The notes beneath the pieces are model-generated. The model did not search any database. It had not been told where the DNA came from and worked only from the letters and a program-made list of their open reading frames with translations. From Azorinus chamasolen (Eukaryota > Mollusca > Bivalvia > Cardiida > Solecurtidae), in contig OY755240.1 in the NCBI GenBank assembly GCA_963576725.1, positions 59,086,633 through 59,150,632 on the forward strand: a stretch of DNA of 64,000 nucleotides, in the 5' to 3' direction. Position numbers and translations under genes: made by a program. This document shows positions 23,132 through 33,970 of the stretch, in pieces. Position 1 is the first letter of the stretch. The number at the start of each line of letters is the position of its first letter.

Positions 23132-23395
23132 ATGGATTGGGACACCTGTATTGTTTGTGGGTCGGGAGAATTGCGGTGCCCCTCTGACAGAACAGCTGGA
23201 GATACCAAGGACATTAATGGTTGTTTTCTTGAGAATGTAAATGGCTTCAGCGAGATAGATAAGATGCCAGTTGATTTGGCAATACCAAAAAGTATAACTG
23301 TCAAAATTCTTCTACAAAACCGTGCAAAATGGCATAAAGTGTGTAATCTAAAATTTACCAGTCCTACATTTCAAAGGACATAACAACGGCACGAA
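23132..23395 (+). pseudogene. N-terminal part of a multicopy TE-type protein (CIVC..WHKVC module)
   Basis: The 83-residue open frame reads MDWDTCIVCGSGELRCPSDR, then FSEIDKMPVDL and ILLQNRAKWHKVCNLKFTS. It follows a fair splice acceptor (CTTTTTTAG at 23108). From memory, this matches the N terminus of a large, uncharacterised, highly repeated family in invertebrates (CIICQ..., ...LxCP, N.A.WHK.C...F). The middle and C-terminal parts follow at 25156-25740 and 27290-28215, separated by three insertions. It is a broken copy; the family's function is unknown. Confidence 0.65.
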
Positions 23396-23538
23396 AGCCT
23401 AGAAAGTATGAATAAAGCATGGGACACACAAATCTAGGGGTCTGTCTAGTGGAGCATATGTTAGCATTTCTTCACTCAATCATGTTTATTTTGTAAACCA
23501 TTTGTGTGAGCTTTGCATAACTGTCCAACACGGTATAC

Positions 23539-25155
23539 GGAGAAGTGCCCTTCAGGAGAATTGCCCTTCATTTCTTACAGGGCGGAGAACTGCCCTTCCG
23601 TTGTATTTGAAGGGTAGAGAACTGCCCTTCCGTCATAATTGAAGGGTAGAAGTGCCCTTCGATGTCATAACAAAACCCTAATATAGAAGTGCCCCTTCGT
23701 TGCATTTTAACAGGCCGCGAACAGCCCTTCCGTCGTTATTAAAACAATATTGATTATGTTTATTCACTGTTTTGTGTTTGGATACACACAGCATTTCCCA
23801 TTGAAGTTTACAGAAAATGGCGCTCACTTTATGAAAGGGAGGCAATTCTGTTGATGTAACAGTATCATTATCTTCTTTAAAATGAATGGTTGCATTAACA
23901 TTCGGTTAAAACTTTTAACGTCAATTTGTGATAGTTTTTTTTTTAAAAACATTATTAGTTATAAGTTTATCATGCAATATACAGTTTACTCACGGTATAT
24001 ACGAAACGTAAATCTATACCCGGCGTGCATGAAAAATACAAAATTAAATGCAAAGTGAAAATAGCGGCTTTCTTTGTATGTAACAATTACTCAATTGACG
24101 ACCAATTAAAGGCCGACGGCGGTTTTCTTTATAGGTAACAAATAGTCAGCAATTAAAGCCGGATCCGCTCAGTAATTAATAAATTAATGTAAATCGAAAA
24201 CCTTTATATGTAACAAATACTCAATCGACCATAAATTAAAGCTTGGCACGCTAATGTATGTGTGTATTCTGTATTGAATAAATATGTATATAAAACTGTC
24301 TGCCAATGTTCAATTCCCCTTCCCAGCCAATCATAGTACAGTAAAGCTCAAACAATTTGACGTGGACCCTGTATGCAGTCTATATGCAGTCTTCTTGCTG
24401 AGTGTATCTATGCATATTTGCTTACAGGGACACGTGCCGAGGGTAGAAATAGAAATGTTCGCAGTTTTGATTTATACTAATTAACTAGGTTAGGGTCCAG
24501 GTCAAATTGTTCGAGCTATACTTAAATTGACAACCAAATTGGAACCGAACTGGAACATATTCATTTCACATGTGTATGGTCGTTTTAGAACATTGCAAGT
24601 ACATGTAGTTTCGATCCTGCTGAGACGCATAATCAATCGCGGTCTAAACAGGATGCGAACTATTTGCAAGTCCAATTATAAATGCATGACATAGTGAATA
24701 TACCGAACCTGCTTCAGTACATGGAAAATTAAGAAATAAATCCAATCGAATTAGCAGTACATTTAATCGGCGAAATAAACTGTCTGGATCCAGATTACTC
24801 ATGCTTCAGGGCCTCATCAAGATCAAAGTTGTTTGCATATGGCACTACGGTCACGGTTAAATAGGTGTGATTATACTATTATCACCCCTGCTTCAAATAG
24901 TAGCATTAAACTGAAAAAGCAATTTAACACGTTGTGTGTTATTCAAACACTAAACAGTGTCGGGGTAAACGGAAACAAAAAACAAACCCGCCAGCATAAA
25001 AATGTATGTTGTCTTTATGTTATGACAGCAAAGGGCACTTCTCCTACCCTTCAATTATGACGGAATGGCATTTCTTCGCCCCTTCAAATGCAACAGAAGG
25101 GCAGTTCTCCACTCTGTAAGAAATGAATGGCACTTCTCCTGAAGGGCACTTCTCC
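23539..25155. mobile_element. Foldback element with GAAGTGCCCTTC-repeat arms
   Basis: The left arm 23539-23659 (GGAGAAGTGCCCTTCAGGAG ... GAAGGGTAGAAGTGCCCTT) pairs with the right arm 25032-25155 (AAGGGCACTTCTCCTACCCT ... AAGGGCACTTCTCC). Each arm is itself built from repeats of CTGCCCTTC. Inside are three diverged units of about 70 bp at 24060-24250 (TATGTAACAAATACTCAAT) and a small TA-flanked MITE at about 24338-24525 (CAAACAATTTGACGTGGACC / GGTCCAGGTCAAATTG). The element interrupts the TE-type protein pseudogene. Confidence 0.7.
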
Positions 25156-25279
25156 GTGATTCGTTCAACACATTCGATTGATAAAACTGCGATGAATGAA
25201 AACTGAATAACAGGGTAAAGAGCTACTTTCGCTAATAGATGATTTGGTTGCAATTGAAGCTAAATATCACAACACATGT
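25156..25279 (+). pseudogene. Middle part of the TE-type protein pseudogene, before the C MITE
   Basis: The frame ELLSLIDDLVAIEAKYHNTC ends exactly at the TTAA where the C MITE begins. Family knowledge: the block DxVALEAKYHxxC follows the N-terminal module. Upstream FNTFD is still visible, but stop codons and a frameshift precede ELLS. Confidence 0.65.
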
Positions 25280-25529
25280 TTAACTCTTCGCTTGCTATTC
25301 ACGTCAATATACCTACCTGTAAATAGTGAATACCCAGATGAGACAGCTCCTGCAGGAGCTGTCTCATCAGGGTCTGCACTATTTACAAGTTGATTGTGCA
25401 TCCAGTGCATTCCACAGCAGTGATTGCACAGCGAAATACTTGTACACAGTGAAGATATATGTAATTGTACAACAGGGCATGGGTAAAGAAGGAGAAATGT
25501 TTTTTAAAATTCAGCAAGCGAAGGGTTAA
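25280..25529. mobile_element. C-family TTAA MITE inserted in a coding sequence
   Basis: TTAACTCTTCGCTTGCTATT at 25280 to CAAGCGAAGGGTTAA at 25529, in the opposite orientation to 20692. The palindrome is at about 25320-25387 with apex CTCC-TGCA-GGAG. The coding frame of the host pseudogene reads ...HNTC before the first TTAA and, counting one TTAA only, continues LTSCKNKHSSMKRKQQ after it. Confidence 0.92.
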
Positions 25530-25752
25530 CAAGCTGTAAAAACAAACACAGCAGCATGAAACGTAAACAACAGACAGTCATCTGAAACGTATGACGAAAT
25601 TGTTGATACCAGTGTTTGCAGAGTTAGCGTCGTACATTGAAAGCGAAGTTGAAGAAGGAAGCTACCCGTGAAAAGAGGGGTCAAGGCACAAGAAAGTGCC
25701 ACGTCAAACAAAACGACCAGTTAAATTCAACTCATGTCTTTGAAATTAAAAA
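25530..25752 (+). pseudogene. Middle part of the TE-type protein pseudogene, after the C MITE
   Basis: Frames here give TSCKNKHSSMKRKQQ and then VFAELASYIESEVEEGSYP, which fits the family block ...FAELVxYIEx... (from memory). A frameshift lies between the two. The sequence breaks off at the tandem-core insertion at 25753. Confidence 0.6.
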
Positions 25753-27252
25753 TAACAAGACGTGTTTGTGAAACACTATGCCCCCCTCGATATGATATTT
25801 GACCCTGAAGGATGACCTTGATCTTGACATGTCACCCCTCAAACTGTGCAGCTTCATTGGGTCCACATGCATACCAAATATCAAGTCTGTATCTCTAATG
25901 GTTCAAACGTTATGGCCAATGTTAAAAGTTGGTAACCTTTGACCATGAAGGATGACCTTGACCTTGACATGTCACCCCTCGAACTGTGCGGCTTCATGAG
26001 ATACACATGCATACCAGTATCAAGGCTGTATATCTACTGGTTCAAACGTTATGGCCAATGTTAATGATCTTTGACCTTCAAAGATGACCTTAACATGTCA
26101 CCTATCAAATTGTGCAGCCAAATGGGAAACACATGTATATCAACTATCAAGTCTGTTTCTCTACTGGACCAATGACCAATGTTAAAGTCGGTGACCTTTG
26201 ACCCTGAAAGATGACCTTGACCTTGACATGTCACCCCCCAAACTGTGCAGCTTCATGAGATACACATGTATACCAAATGTCAAGTCTGTATCTCTACTGG
26301 TTCAAAAGTTATGGCCAATGTTAAAGTCGGTGACTTTTGACCCTGAAAGATGACCTTGACCTTGACATGTCACCCCAAACTGTGCAGCTTCATGAGATAC
26401 ACATGCATACCAAATGTCAAGTCCGTATCTACAGGTTCAAAAGTTATGGCCAATGTTAACGTCGGTGACCTTTGACCCTAAAAGATGACCTTTACCTTGA
26501 CATGTGCAGCTTCATGAGATACACATGCATACCAAATATCAAGACTCTATATCTATTGGTTCAAATGTTATGGCCAATTTGAAGTTGGTGACCTTTGACC
26601 CTGAATGATGACCTTGACATGTCACCCCTCAAACTGTGCAGCTTCATGAGATACACAAGCATGCCAAATATCAAGTCTCTATCTGTACTGGCTCAAAAGT
26701 TATGGCCAATGTTAAAGTCGGTGATTTGACCCATATGTTTGACCTCTGACCTTTAAGGGTGACCTTGACCTTGACATGTCACACCTCAAAATGTGCGGCT
26801 TTATGAGATACATATGCATGCCAAATATCAAGTTTCTATCTGTACTGGCTCAAAGTTATGACCAATGTTAAAGTTACAGACAAACAAACAGACAATTTGA
26901 CCTTTGACCCTGAGGAATGACCTTGACACGTCACCCCTCATGAGATGCACAAGCATGCCAAATATCAAGTCTCTATCTCTACTGGTCCAAAAGTCATGGC
27001 CAATGTTAAAGTCAGTGATTTAACCCATATATTTTACCTTTGACCTTGAAGGATGACCTTGACCTTGACATGTCACCCGTCAAAATTGTGCGGCTTTATG
27101 AGATTCACATGCATGCCAAATATCAAGTCGCTATCTGTACAGACTCGACAGTTATGACCAATGTTACAGTTGCTGACAAGCAGACAAACGGACAAACAGA
27201 CAAACAGACAGGGCAAAAACAATATGCCCCCCATATTTTATCTGGGGGCATA
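25753..27252 (-). mobile_element. Tandem-core, Helentron/pearl-like element (family 5)
   Basis: In minus-strand reading the head hairpin is TATGCCCCC / GGGGGCATA (27223-27252), then ATATTGTTTTTGCC, a GTCTGTTTGTCC run (27175-27215), then about ten units of roughly 110-160 bp. The units read on the plus strand as TGACCTTTGACCCTGAA, GATGACCTTGACCTTGACAT, GTGCAGCTTCATGAGATACA and AAAGTTATGGCCAATGTTAA. The 3' end has the hairpin GTGTTTCACAAACAC followed by GTCTTGTT (25754-25776 inverted). No protein is encoded. Confidence 0.75.
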
Positions 27253-27289
27253 AAAAATACAAACAACTCTAAAACTCTTGACTAGAGAT

Positions 27290-28215
27290 GTGGCTGCTTG
27301 TGAATACCAAGGAGACAAAGCGGCTTACATCATTGCAGGCCAATATGTTATCGCTAAAGGATGTGGTACACAAATGACACTCACTAACCACGATGAAGAG
27401 GATACAAGAATATGCCTCCATGTCCAAGACGCAATCCAAAAAAGGATCTGTTAATCTAAAAGTAAGCACGATTGAATGTAGATGTTGTTGTGATATTACT
27501 TTGCATATTTCCACTAATGATGCATTCGGAAATACAGCTTTGGGTAGAGTTTGGAAAAGGAAAACACCTTATCACACCAATGCTGTATACAACCACACTC
27601 GTGAGGAAGTTTCAGTGACGCTCCCATTTTTTCCATGCGTTTCAAGCGTGTGCCACTACTTCCACAATTTGGAGGAAAGGTTAAAAAGACATCATGGAAA
27701 ACATAGAAATCATTCCCGGAAGTGGTGGCATCATTTTTCTTTCCTCTGCGGCATCCATTTATACCATTTGATGTGCAAAGTGAGGAGTTTAAGTACATTG
27801 AAAGGTCCATTTGTATACTTTATGATCATACTACACACCAAGACAATGAAGTCTGTCAATGACCTATGACAGGAACTGTTTGCTTAAAGTAAACATCTTA
27901 TAATAATGCAGAGCCTACCACCAACTAAAACCTCTCTTTTGCAACATGCCAATCGGAGCATGTACCGAACCAACATTTGGTTAACAAGCTTACAGCCATG
28001 CCAGAATGCCCCGTCTCCCGATAACTTTGGTTGGACCAAATTAAATGACAAACAAATGGCAACATCTCTAGACAACTGTTACAATCCCCCAGAAAGAGCT
28101 AAAAGCTGCAGATAACTTATAAAATGTGGCTGCAGGGCAATGTCACTGTGCTCTAGAAACTACATATGCAAAAGTACTCATCTGAAGTGCACATATTTAT
28201 GCGTGTGCAAAGGAA
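27290..28215 (+). pseudogene. C-terminal part of the TE-type protein pseudogene (CXC-like tail)
   Basis: Plus-strand fragments in order: YQGDKAAYIIAGQYVIAKG, LTNHDEEDTRICLHVQDAIQ, RVPLLPQFGGKVKKTSWKT, KSFPEVVASFFFPLRHPFI, EFKYIERSICILYDHTT, then a Cys-rich tail near 28122-28210 with IKCGCRAM, YICKSTHLKCTYLCVC. This order (HEEADTRIC, GKGKKTAW, YPEV, IERF...LYD, CGCKxxC...C.C...CT.LC.C) is what I recall for the same multicopy invertebrate family as 23132. Stops and frame changes are frequent. The 158-residue open frame at 27393-27869 is mostly the wrong frame. Confidence 0.65.
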
Positions 28216-28727
28216 ACTTGATTGTCCCTTTCACTATGTACTTCCCTGTAGCTAACAGCGAATTTTACTAATTAGTACAACTAATATACTGTCGAACTTT
28301 GATAAAGTTTAGTCCTGTTTTAACCTTGAAATTCGAGCATGATCGATGAGAGTTCCACCGAGAGTACGGACAAATTCAACTTAAGAGAGTTCGTGTTATT
28401 AATGGTTGACTGTATTCTAATTAGATCAACTGATATACAGTAAAACCTCTCTATTGAGACCACTGAACTGCATCATTTATTTGGTCTTTAAGGAAGATAG
28501 TTTCTTAAAACAAGATGAAAATAAAACAAATGCTCATTCGGGAGCTTTGTGTTTTACTTTCACCTTACTTTAAGCTACCACCCGGGTTTCATACAATCAA
28601 TTATTACCAGTCGGAGTAAATCCTTGGAATTTGATTGGTCAGTTTGCCAAAACCTGCCGGGATGTACAGAACTGTATTCGGCGACCTTAATATTGTAAAT
28701 AATACTCCGGTTAGTTGAAATTGTAAT
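28216..28727. other. Short gap with an H/F-type MITE remnant
   Basis: TACAGTAAAACCTCTCTATT near 28437 is a left terminal repeat of the TA-flanked H family; GGGAGCTTTGTGTTTTACTT and CACCTTACTTTAAGCTACCA follow near 28530-28580. The right terminus is missing. Nothing else is recognised. Confidence 0.55.
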
Positions 28728-30575
28728 TCCTCTAAGTTCTGTTACGCCGAGGCTGGTCATGTTATTACAGGCAATTTTGACATTATCGAAAACAAACGTC
28801 TCCGTACTTTATTAACTAAGGGACCTAAATACAGACCATCTGCTTTGATAGATTTCGAAATCTGCCGTAGCAAAATTATAGAATCTTTGTTAGACTTCAG
28901 TGTAAAATGGTGTCGCCGAGAACATGCAGACAATAGTGCCCTTACAAAATGGATAAAACAAAATTTAAATATAATGGATACACATGTCGCGTTTTACAAA
29001 TCTAACATTCACCTTCTTCCGCCTAAACCTAAGATTTCAGTTCGCTTCTTAAAAAAATAGTATACAAGAATTTCACTCTAAATACGTGTTTGTCCCAGCT
29101 GATAAAGCGTAATTATCGTTTGACGACTTTATTATGTGGATGTTTTAGAACAAGAACTCACTAAGACAAAGTCATATGTTGTAGTCTCTAAATCTGAAAA
29201 CGACATAATATCTAACATATTAATAAATGTAAACAGTTCAATGCTGATATATTAATCACACATCATAAACTTCCGACAATGTACTGGATACCTCAACTCC
29301 ATAAAACGCCATATAAATCAAGCTTCATAGCAAACTCTGTCTCATGCACAACAACCGCACTATCCAAACTAATTACATCGTGTCTAACAGCGGTCAAAGA
29401 ACATGTCAAGCGTAACTGTGATAAAGCTTATGAGAATTCAGGAATTAACCTTTTTTGGTCTATAAAAAACTCAAATGAGGTTTTAACTAAATTAAAAATC
29501 AAGCAACACCAAGCTAACACTATAAGCACATATGATTTTTCTACACTTTATACCACATTACCACACGATCTAATAAAGATCAAACTTACAAATCTTATAA
29601 ATAAAACATTTGCTAGAGAAAAAGTATCATTTATTGCCTGTATTCTTTACCAATGACATTACAAATAAATATACCTCGTGGACATGTTTAGATCTTTGTG
29701 ACGCAATTACGTTTCTGTTAGAAAATATATTTGTTCGTTTGGTAATTCTGTTTATCGCCAGGTCATTAGTATTCCCATGGGAACAAACTGTGCTCCTTTA
29801 ATTGCAGACTAGTTTTTGTATTATTATGAACGGGATTTTATGATTAACCTTAAAACCGATTCACAGGTGGATGTCATCAATGCCTTTAACAATACAGCAC
29901 GTTATTTAGACGACATATTTAATATTGATAACCCATACTTTGATTCTATGATAACCCCAAATTACCCTAGAGAGCTCAAGCTTAATAAAGCAAATAGTTC
30001 TGACATATCTGCAGCCTTTCTAGATATAAATTTATCTATAAACAATGGAACAATTTCTTCTGGAATTTATGACAAAAGGGATGATTTTAATTTTAAAATA
30101 GTTAACGATCCTCATTAGGATGGGGATGTTCCCCGTGCTACATGTTACGGTGTATACATTTCTCAGCTTATTCGTTTTGCTAGGGCTTGTTCTTCTGTTG
30201 ATGATTTTAACAATCGTAACCTTATTATCACTGAAAAACTACTAAAACAGGGCTACAGATATGACAAACTTCTTAAAACATTTTCAAAATTTTACCACCG
30301 TAATGTTCTACTCATCAGCAAATACAATTGTAATTTACGTACTTTTCTAAAGTTAGGTATTTCAGATCCGGAGTTTTACGGTGATGTCATTTACAAACTT
30401 CGAAAACTTATTGGACACACATATTTTGATACTTTGTTTGTCAAACGTATAAAACAATTCATTAAAAAGGGATATGACCCCTCTATATTTTAGCACACTA
30501 CAGGATTGGTGGTCGACCCCGTTACAGTTGGTCATTATGCTTTCCTCTTTGCTTGTGCGACGACGGGAAAGGCTT
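28728..30575 (+). pseudogene. Penelope-like reverse transcriptase, degraded
   Basis: Plus-strand fragments in order: YAEAGHVITGNFDIIENKRL, RTLLTKGPKYRPS, FVPADKA, MYWIPQLHKTPYKSSFIANS, the RT motif A region ISTYDFSTLYTTLPHDLIK, motif B IPMGTNCAPLIAD, motif C ARYLDDIFNID, LKLNKANSSDISAAFLDINL, IYDKRDDFNFKIVN, YGVYISQLIRFARACS and GYDPSIF. This order is known for Penelope-like RTs that are abundant in cnidarians and molluscs. Several frameshifts and stops (29060, 29656, 30117) make it dead. No GIY-YIG domain is seen directly downstream. Lineage (Penelope-like, possibly an endonuclease-permuted type) is inferred. Confidence 0.75.
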
Positions 30576-32102
30576 AATACTCTATGAAGATTCCCTCTTA
30601 AACCCGTTTACGAAGGGAGGAAATTAGATATTTGTATTTTGCCAGTTCTGTCGTACCCCAAATGACTTCTCCACAGCTGCTCTGACTTCTGAATAGTCAT
30701 CGAGTACATGTCTACGGTGTCAAGTTTATTCTTTTTCAAACAAAACAGGTGTGCATACTTAATATCCACTAGTATTTGTATCTTCTTGCGATTTATTTTT
30801 TTATAAATTGTCGGTGTAGAAGTGTTTCATATAGTTTCCCCGTACTTTTAAATTATGACGTCATTTAAATGATGACGTCGCTTGTTTACCTCTAACGTTT
30901 ATTTTCAAGTCATTTCATTTTGGCAGACATCGTTATGCATGTTGTGAAGCTGTCTGGAGGTGGAATTTTATTTACATTTTGACTTTGGTGAAAGTGGGAT
31001 AAGGACGAGGTTGGGTACCCGTAAACCAGGTTTAAGTCCCCCAGTAGCTTATTTTGGTTACTGACCGTTCCAAGGCGGTACTCGTGCTTTCAGCCTATGG
31101 TCAATTTTGTTGTTTAATATGCTTAATGTTTAATGTTTTTCGTCTTGATATACGTCCTGTTATGTTTTGTCTTGTGGCTATACCGTTTCTTGTTTGATGG
31201 TGTTTGGTGCGGTGTCATTTCGTGTGTGGCTCTCCCTGTTTGACTATTTTTCCATATTCCACGGAGAATACAGAATTCAAATTAACGCGTGACGTCATTC
31301 GTTTTGTTTTTGTTTTTAGCGTCGATTCGAAATTTCATACCGCCCTTACTCCATTCATTCTGGACGGATTATGATAAAATAATCGATAATGAACGTAAAC
31401 ATCTCTTTCTCATATGTTCCTCAAGTTGATGCTATCAACTTCTCAGTACAACGTGTAACTGTTCAAACCCAAATGTTTACAAGTGAAGTTTGAATTCCCA
31501 TTTTGGAATTGCTCTGAGACGACGACGTATTTGCTGTGATGACTTCATATTTTCCTTGTCATGTCGTTATATAATTAGAGATCTAATGTCTGCAAAATTA
31601 AGAGTTGTTCGTTTCTAAATTAGGTAAGTCGGATCTCTGACGGGTAATAAATTCGTTACACGGAAATTTGGCTAACGCCTCAGGAAATACGGGGTCTAAC
31701 CCGGTCATACCCGCCCGTACACCCTGCCAAAGTTCCGTGTAACTAATACTAGCTTTCGTCTAAGTGCTCGTAATGATGAAGTTTTACTGTATTGTGATCA
31801 CGGTGCAGTACGTTTTTAAAGAAATGTTTGTGGCAGATATTCAACAAATCTAATTCGGATACATTACAGCAGTAACATATTTGTATATAAGAAGCTGTAA
31901 GTGAATGTTCTATTCTGTTCTATTTTGTTTTAAGAAATTTAGTTATTTTGTATAAGATCATACATTTAATGGTCCAAATATATTATGATGCAAATACATG
32001 GTGTTATGGCGGCCATGTTGGGCGCGATCTTGTATTTTGACAGAACTAAGGTAGCCAAGTCAGACACCCCCAATTATTTTGATTATGGACTGCACATGCA
32101 AC
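30576..32102. other. Possible 3' UTR of the Penelope-like copy, then unassigned sequence
   Basis: Text at 30990-31260 (GGACGAGGTTGGGTACCC ... TTGGTGCGGTGTCATTTCGT) resembles the untranslated tail of such elements, and a related phrase (GTGAGGTTGGGTGCCCC) occurs at about 1754. Two near-palindromic TGACGTCAT / GATGACGTC sites are near 30856-30880. No gene is seen. Confidence 0.35.
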
Positions 32103-32712
32103 ATATATATGTAAGACTCAAATCGTGGGTCGGTCCCAGATCGAGGGCCGATTCGAAAATCGTGGGCCGATCCAAAATCGTGACCTATTTTCTGAAATCT
32201 TGAAGGCGCTTTAGCCCCCACATAGGACGTTAAGCATGCAGCTTCTGTTATAAAATCCATCTCTTTCCAGAACCAATTGGGATTCGGATCTTTTGATGTC
32301 GGTTGTTTCCGGTTCACTAGATCTAGTTTCACTCCGACATCTACGGTTGAATAAATATGACGTCATTTACGCACAACGTCGTCCGTTTTGACGTCGTATC
32401 ATTTCGCGCCACCATTATTTGGACATTTTATTTTCTTTAACTCAGCCAGTCTATATAGATCTATATTTCTAAATTTTTAGATCTATTTTCAGTTTTTAAT
32501 GAGCATGGAACGACTTTACTTTGCCGTGTGCATTTAGATATATATATCAAATCTGTGATCTGTGTATTTTGTCAGGTAGGATGTGTTTTGTGTGGGTTAT
32601 AAATCGGCCCACGATTTGGGAGCAAACGGCCCACGATTTTGGATCGGCCCACGATTTCCGAATCGGTCCTCGATCTGGGACCGGCCCTCGATTTGAGTCT
32701 TACATATATACC
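32103..32712. mobile_element. Foldback element with about 80-bp arms
   Basis: The left arm (TATATATGTAAGACTCAAAT, CGGTCCCAGATCGAGG, GTGGGCCGATCCAAAATCGT) is mirrored at 32627-32712 (ACGATTTTGGATCGGCCCAC, CCTCGATCTGGGACCG, ATTTGAGTCTTACATATATA). Arms contain short internal repeats of TCGTGGGCCGAT. The roughly 440-bp centre has no recognised coding sequence. Confidence 0.8.
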
Positions 32713-33440
32713 ATGTTTTATACTTTAATCCACCATGTAACGATTTCCCCTAAGCGACTAGACTAATGCTAATTATTAATGTAGCAAGAACCTGCAATCT
32801 GACCAGTTCCAGTAAATGTGTCCATAGGACACGGAACCCCCCCCCCCCCCCCCCCCGCCCCCGCGCTATCGATATTGTCTCTAAACCAAGCACTTTTCAC
32901 AAAATGTTATATAGTGAAGAACATTTCAAAGTTCCATAACACCGGTATAAATAGTCAGAGCAAACCTTCACGTCTAAAAGTACATTTTCAAATTAACGTT
33001 TTCATCTGCGAAAATTTGAAGCAAATCCCCCATTGGTGTATAAGTGCTGGACACACAATATTCTTTCAATATGCATGTAGATGTATGTTATATAGAGAAT
33101 AAATATCAAAGTTCAATAACTTTAATTGACCGGATGGACAATCATACGGTTCCTTCCTGTGAGTGATTTCATGTTGATTGTATTTCCTTTATCATTTTAC
33201 ATTGACCGGATAGACAATCATACGGTTCCTTCCAGTCAGTGATTTCATATATATTATGAACGGTGACGTAACAGAATGTAACGTAATACGATTCGATAAT
33301 TATTGCACCTAGCAATGTAGTACCTTGTGGCGGTTGCGTTTTGGGGTAAATGGGAGTGTTAGAATAGAAATAACAAGAGAAACTGTCCTTGACATTTATG
33401 GAAAGCTTGGAGAGGATTGGTCAAAGGGCGTTTAAGTTAG
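32713..33440. other. Low-complexity and short direct repeats
   Basis: A C tract lies at about 32838-32860. Two direct copies of a roughly 48-bp segment (TTGACCGGATGGACAATCAT ... CCTTCCTGTGAGTGATTTCAT) lie at about 33126-33172 and 33203-33250. No gene is seen. Confidence 0.55.
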
Positions 33441-33970
33441 AGCGGGGTTACTCCATCCTTATGCCGTTTCATGCCTTTGCAAACAAAGCAGGTCAAGATC
33501 AGATGGCTCCTGATCAGGGTCTACTCTGTTTGCTTATGAAATTATATAACGGATTCAATGAAATCCAAACATCCTGTGCCAGGGTTTGTTCTGTTTACTT
33601 ATGAAATTGTAGACATAATGGATTCTATAAATTCCAAATACCCTGTGTTCATGTTCTGTTATAATTATTCCGCTAATAAAGTTTTATTATGTCAATATTT
33701 CTTACATGAAGTTTCATGAGGTAAAGGATAACCCGTTACTCCATACATATGCATTTGTACGCCTATGCAAACAGAGTAGACCCAGATCAGATGGCTCCTA
33801 TAGGAGCCGTCTGATCAGGGTCTGCTCTGTTTGATTATGAAATGATATGAATTGATCATACAGTTTCTGCCACGGCCGAAAAATTCCTGTGTCTATGTGC
33901 CATTATAAAACTTATCTAATCAATATTCATGATGTCATTATTTCTCACATAAATGTTCACGGGGTAAAGG
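33441..33970. mobile_element. A-family MITE copies in tandem
   Basis: Two related copies. The first has a shortened palindrome at 33477-33533 (GCAAACAAAGCAGGTC, AGATGGCTCCTGATCAGGG), i.e. one arm partly lost. The second has an intact palindrome at 33767-33833 (GCAAACAGAGTAGACCC, GATGGCTCC-TATA-GGAGCCGTC, GGGTCTGCTCTGTTTG) preceded by AACCCGTTACTCCATA. TTAA borders are degraded. Confidence 0.65.

Noticed and set aside
27514..27810. 98-residue minus-strand open frame
   Set aside because: It is antisense to the degraded TE-type protein, with no domain of its own.
27393..27869. 158-residue open frame as a gene
   Set aside because: The family-like residues are spread over other frames of the same DNA (HDEEDTRIC, RVPLLPQFGG); this frame is mostly an accidental one.
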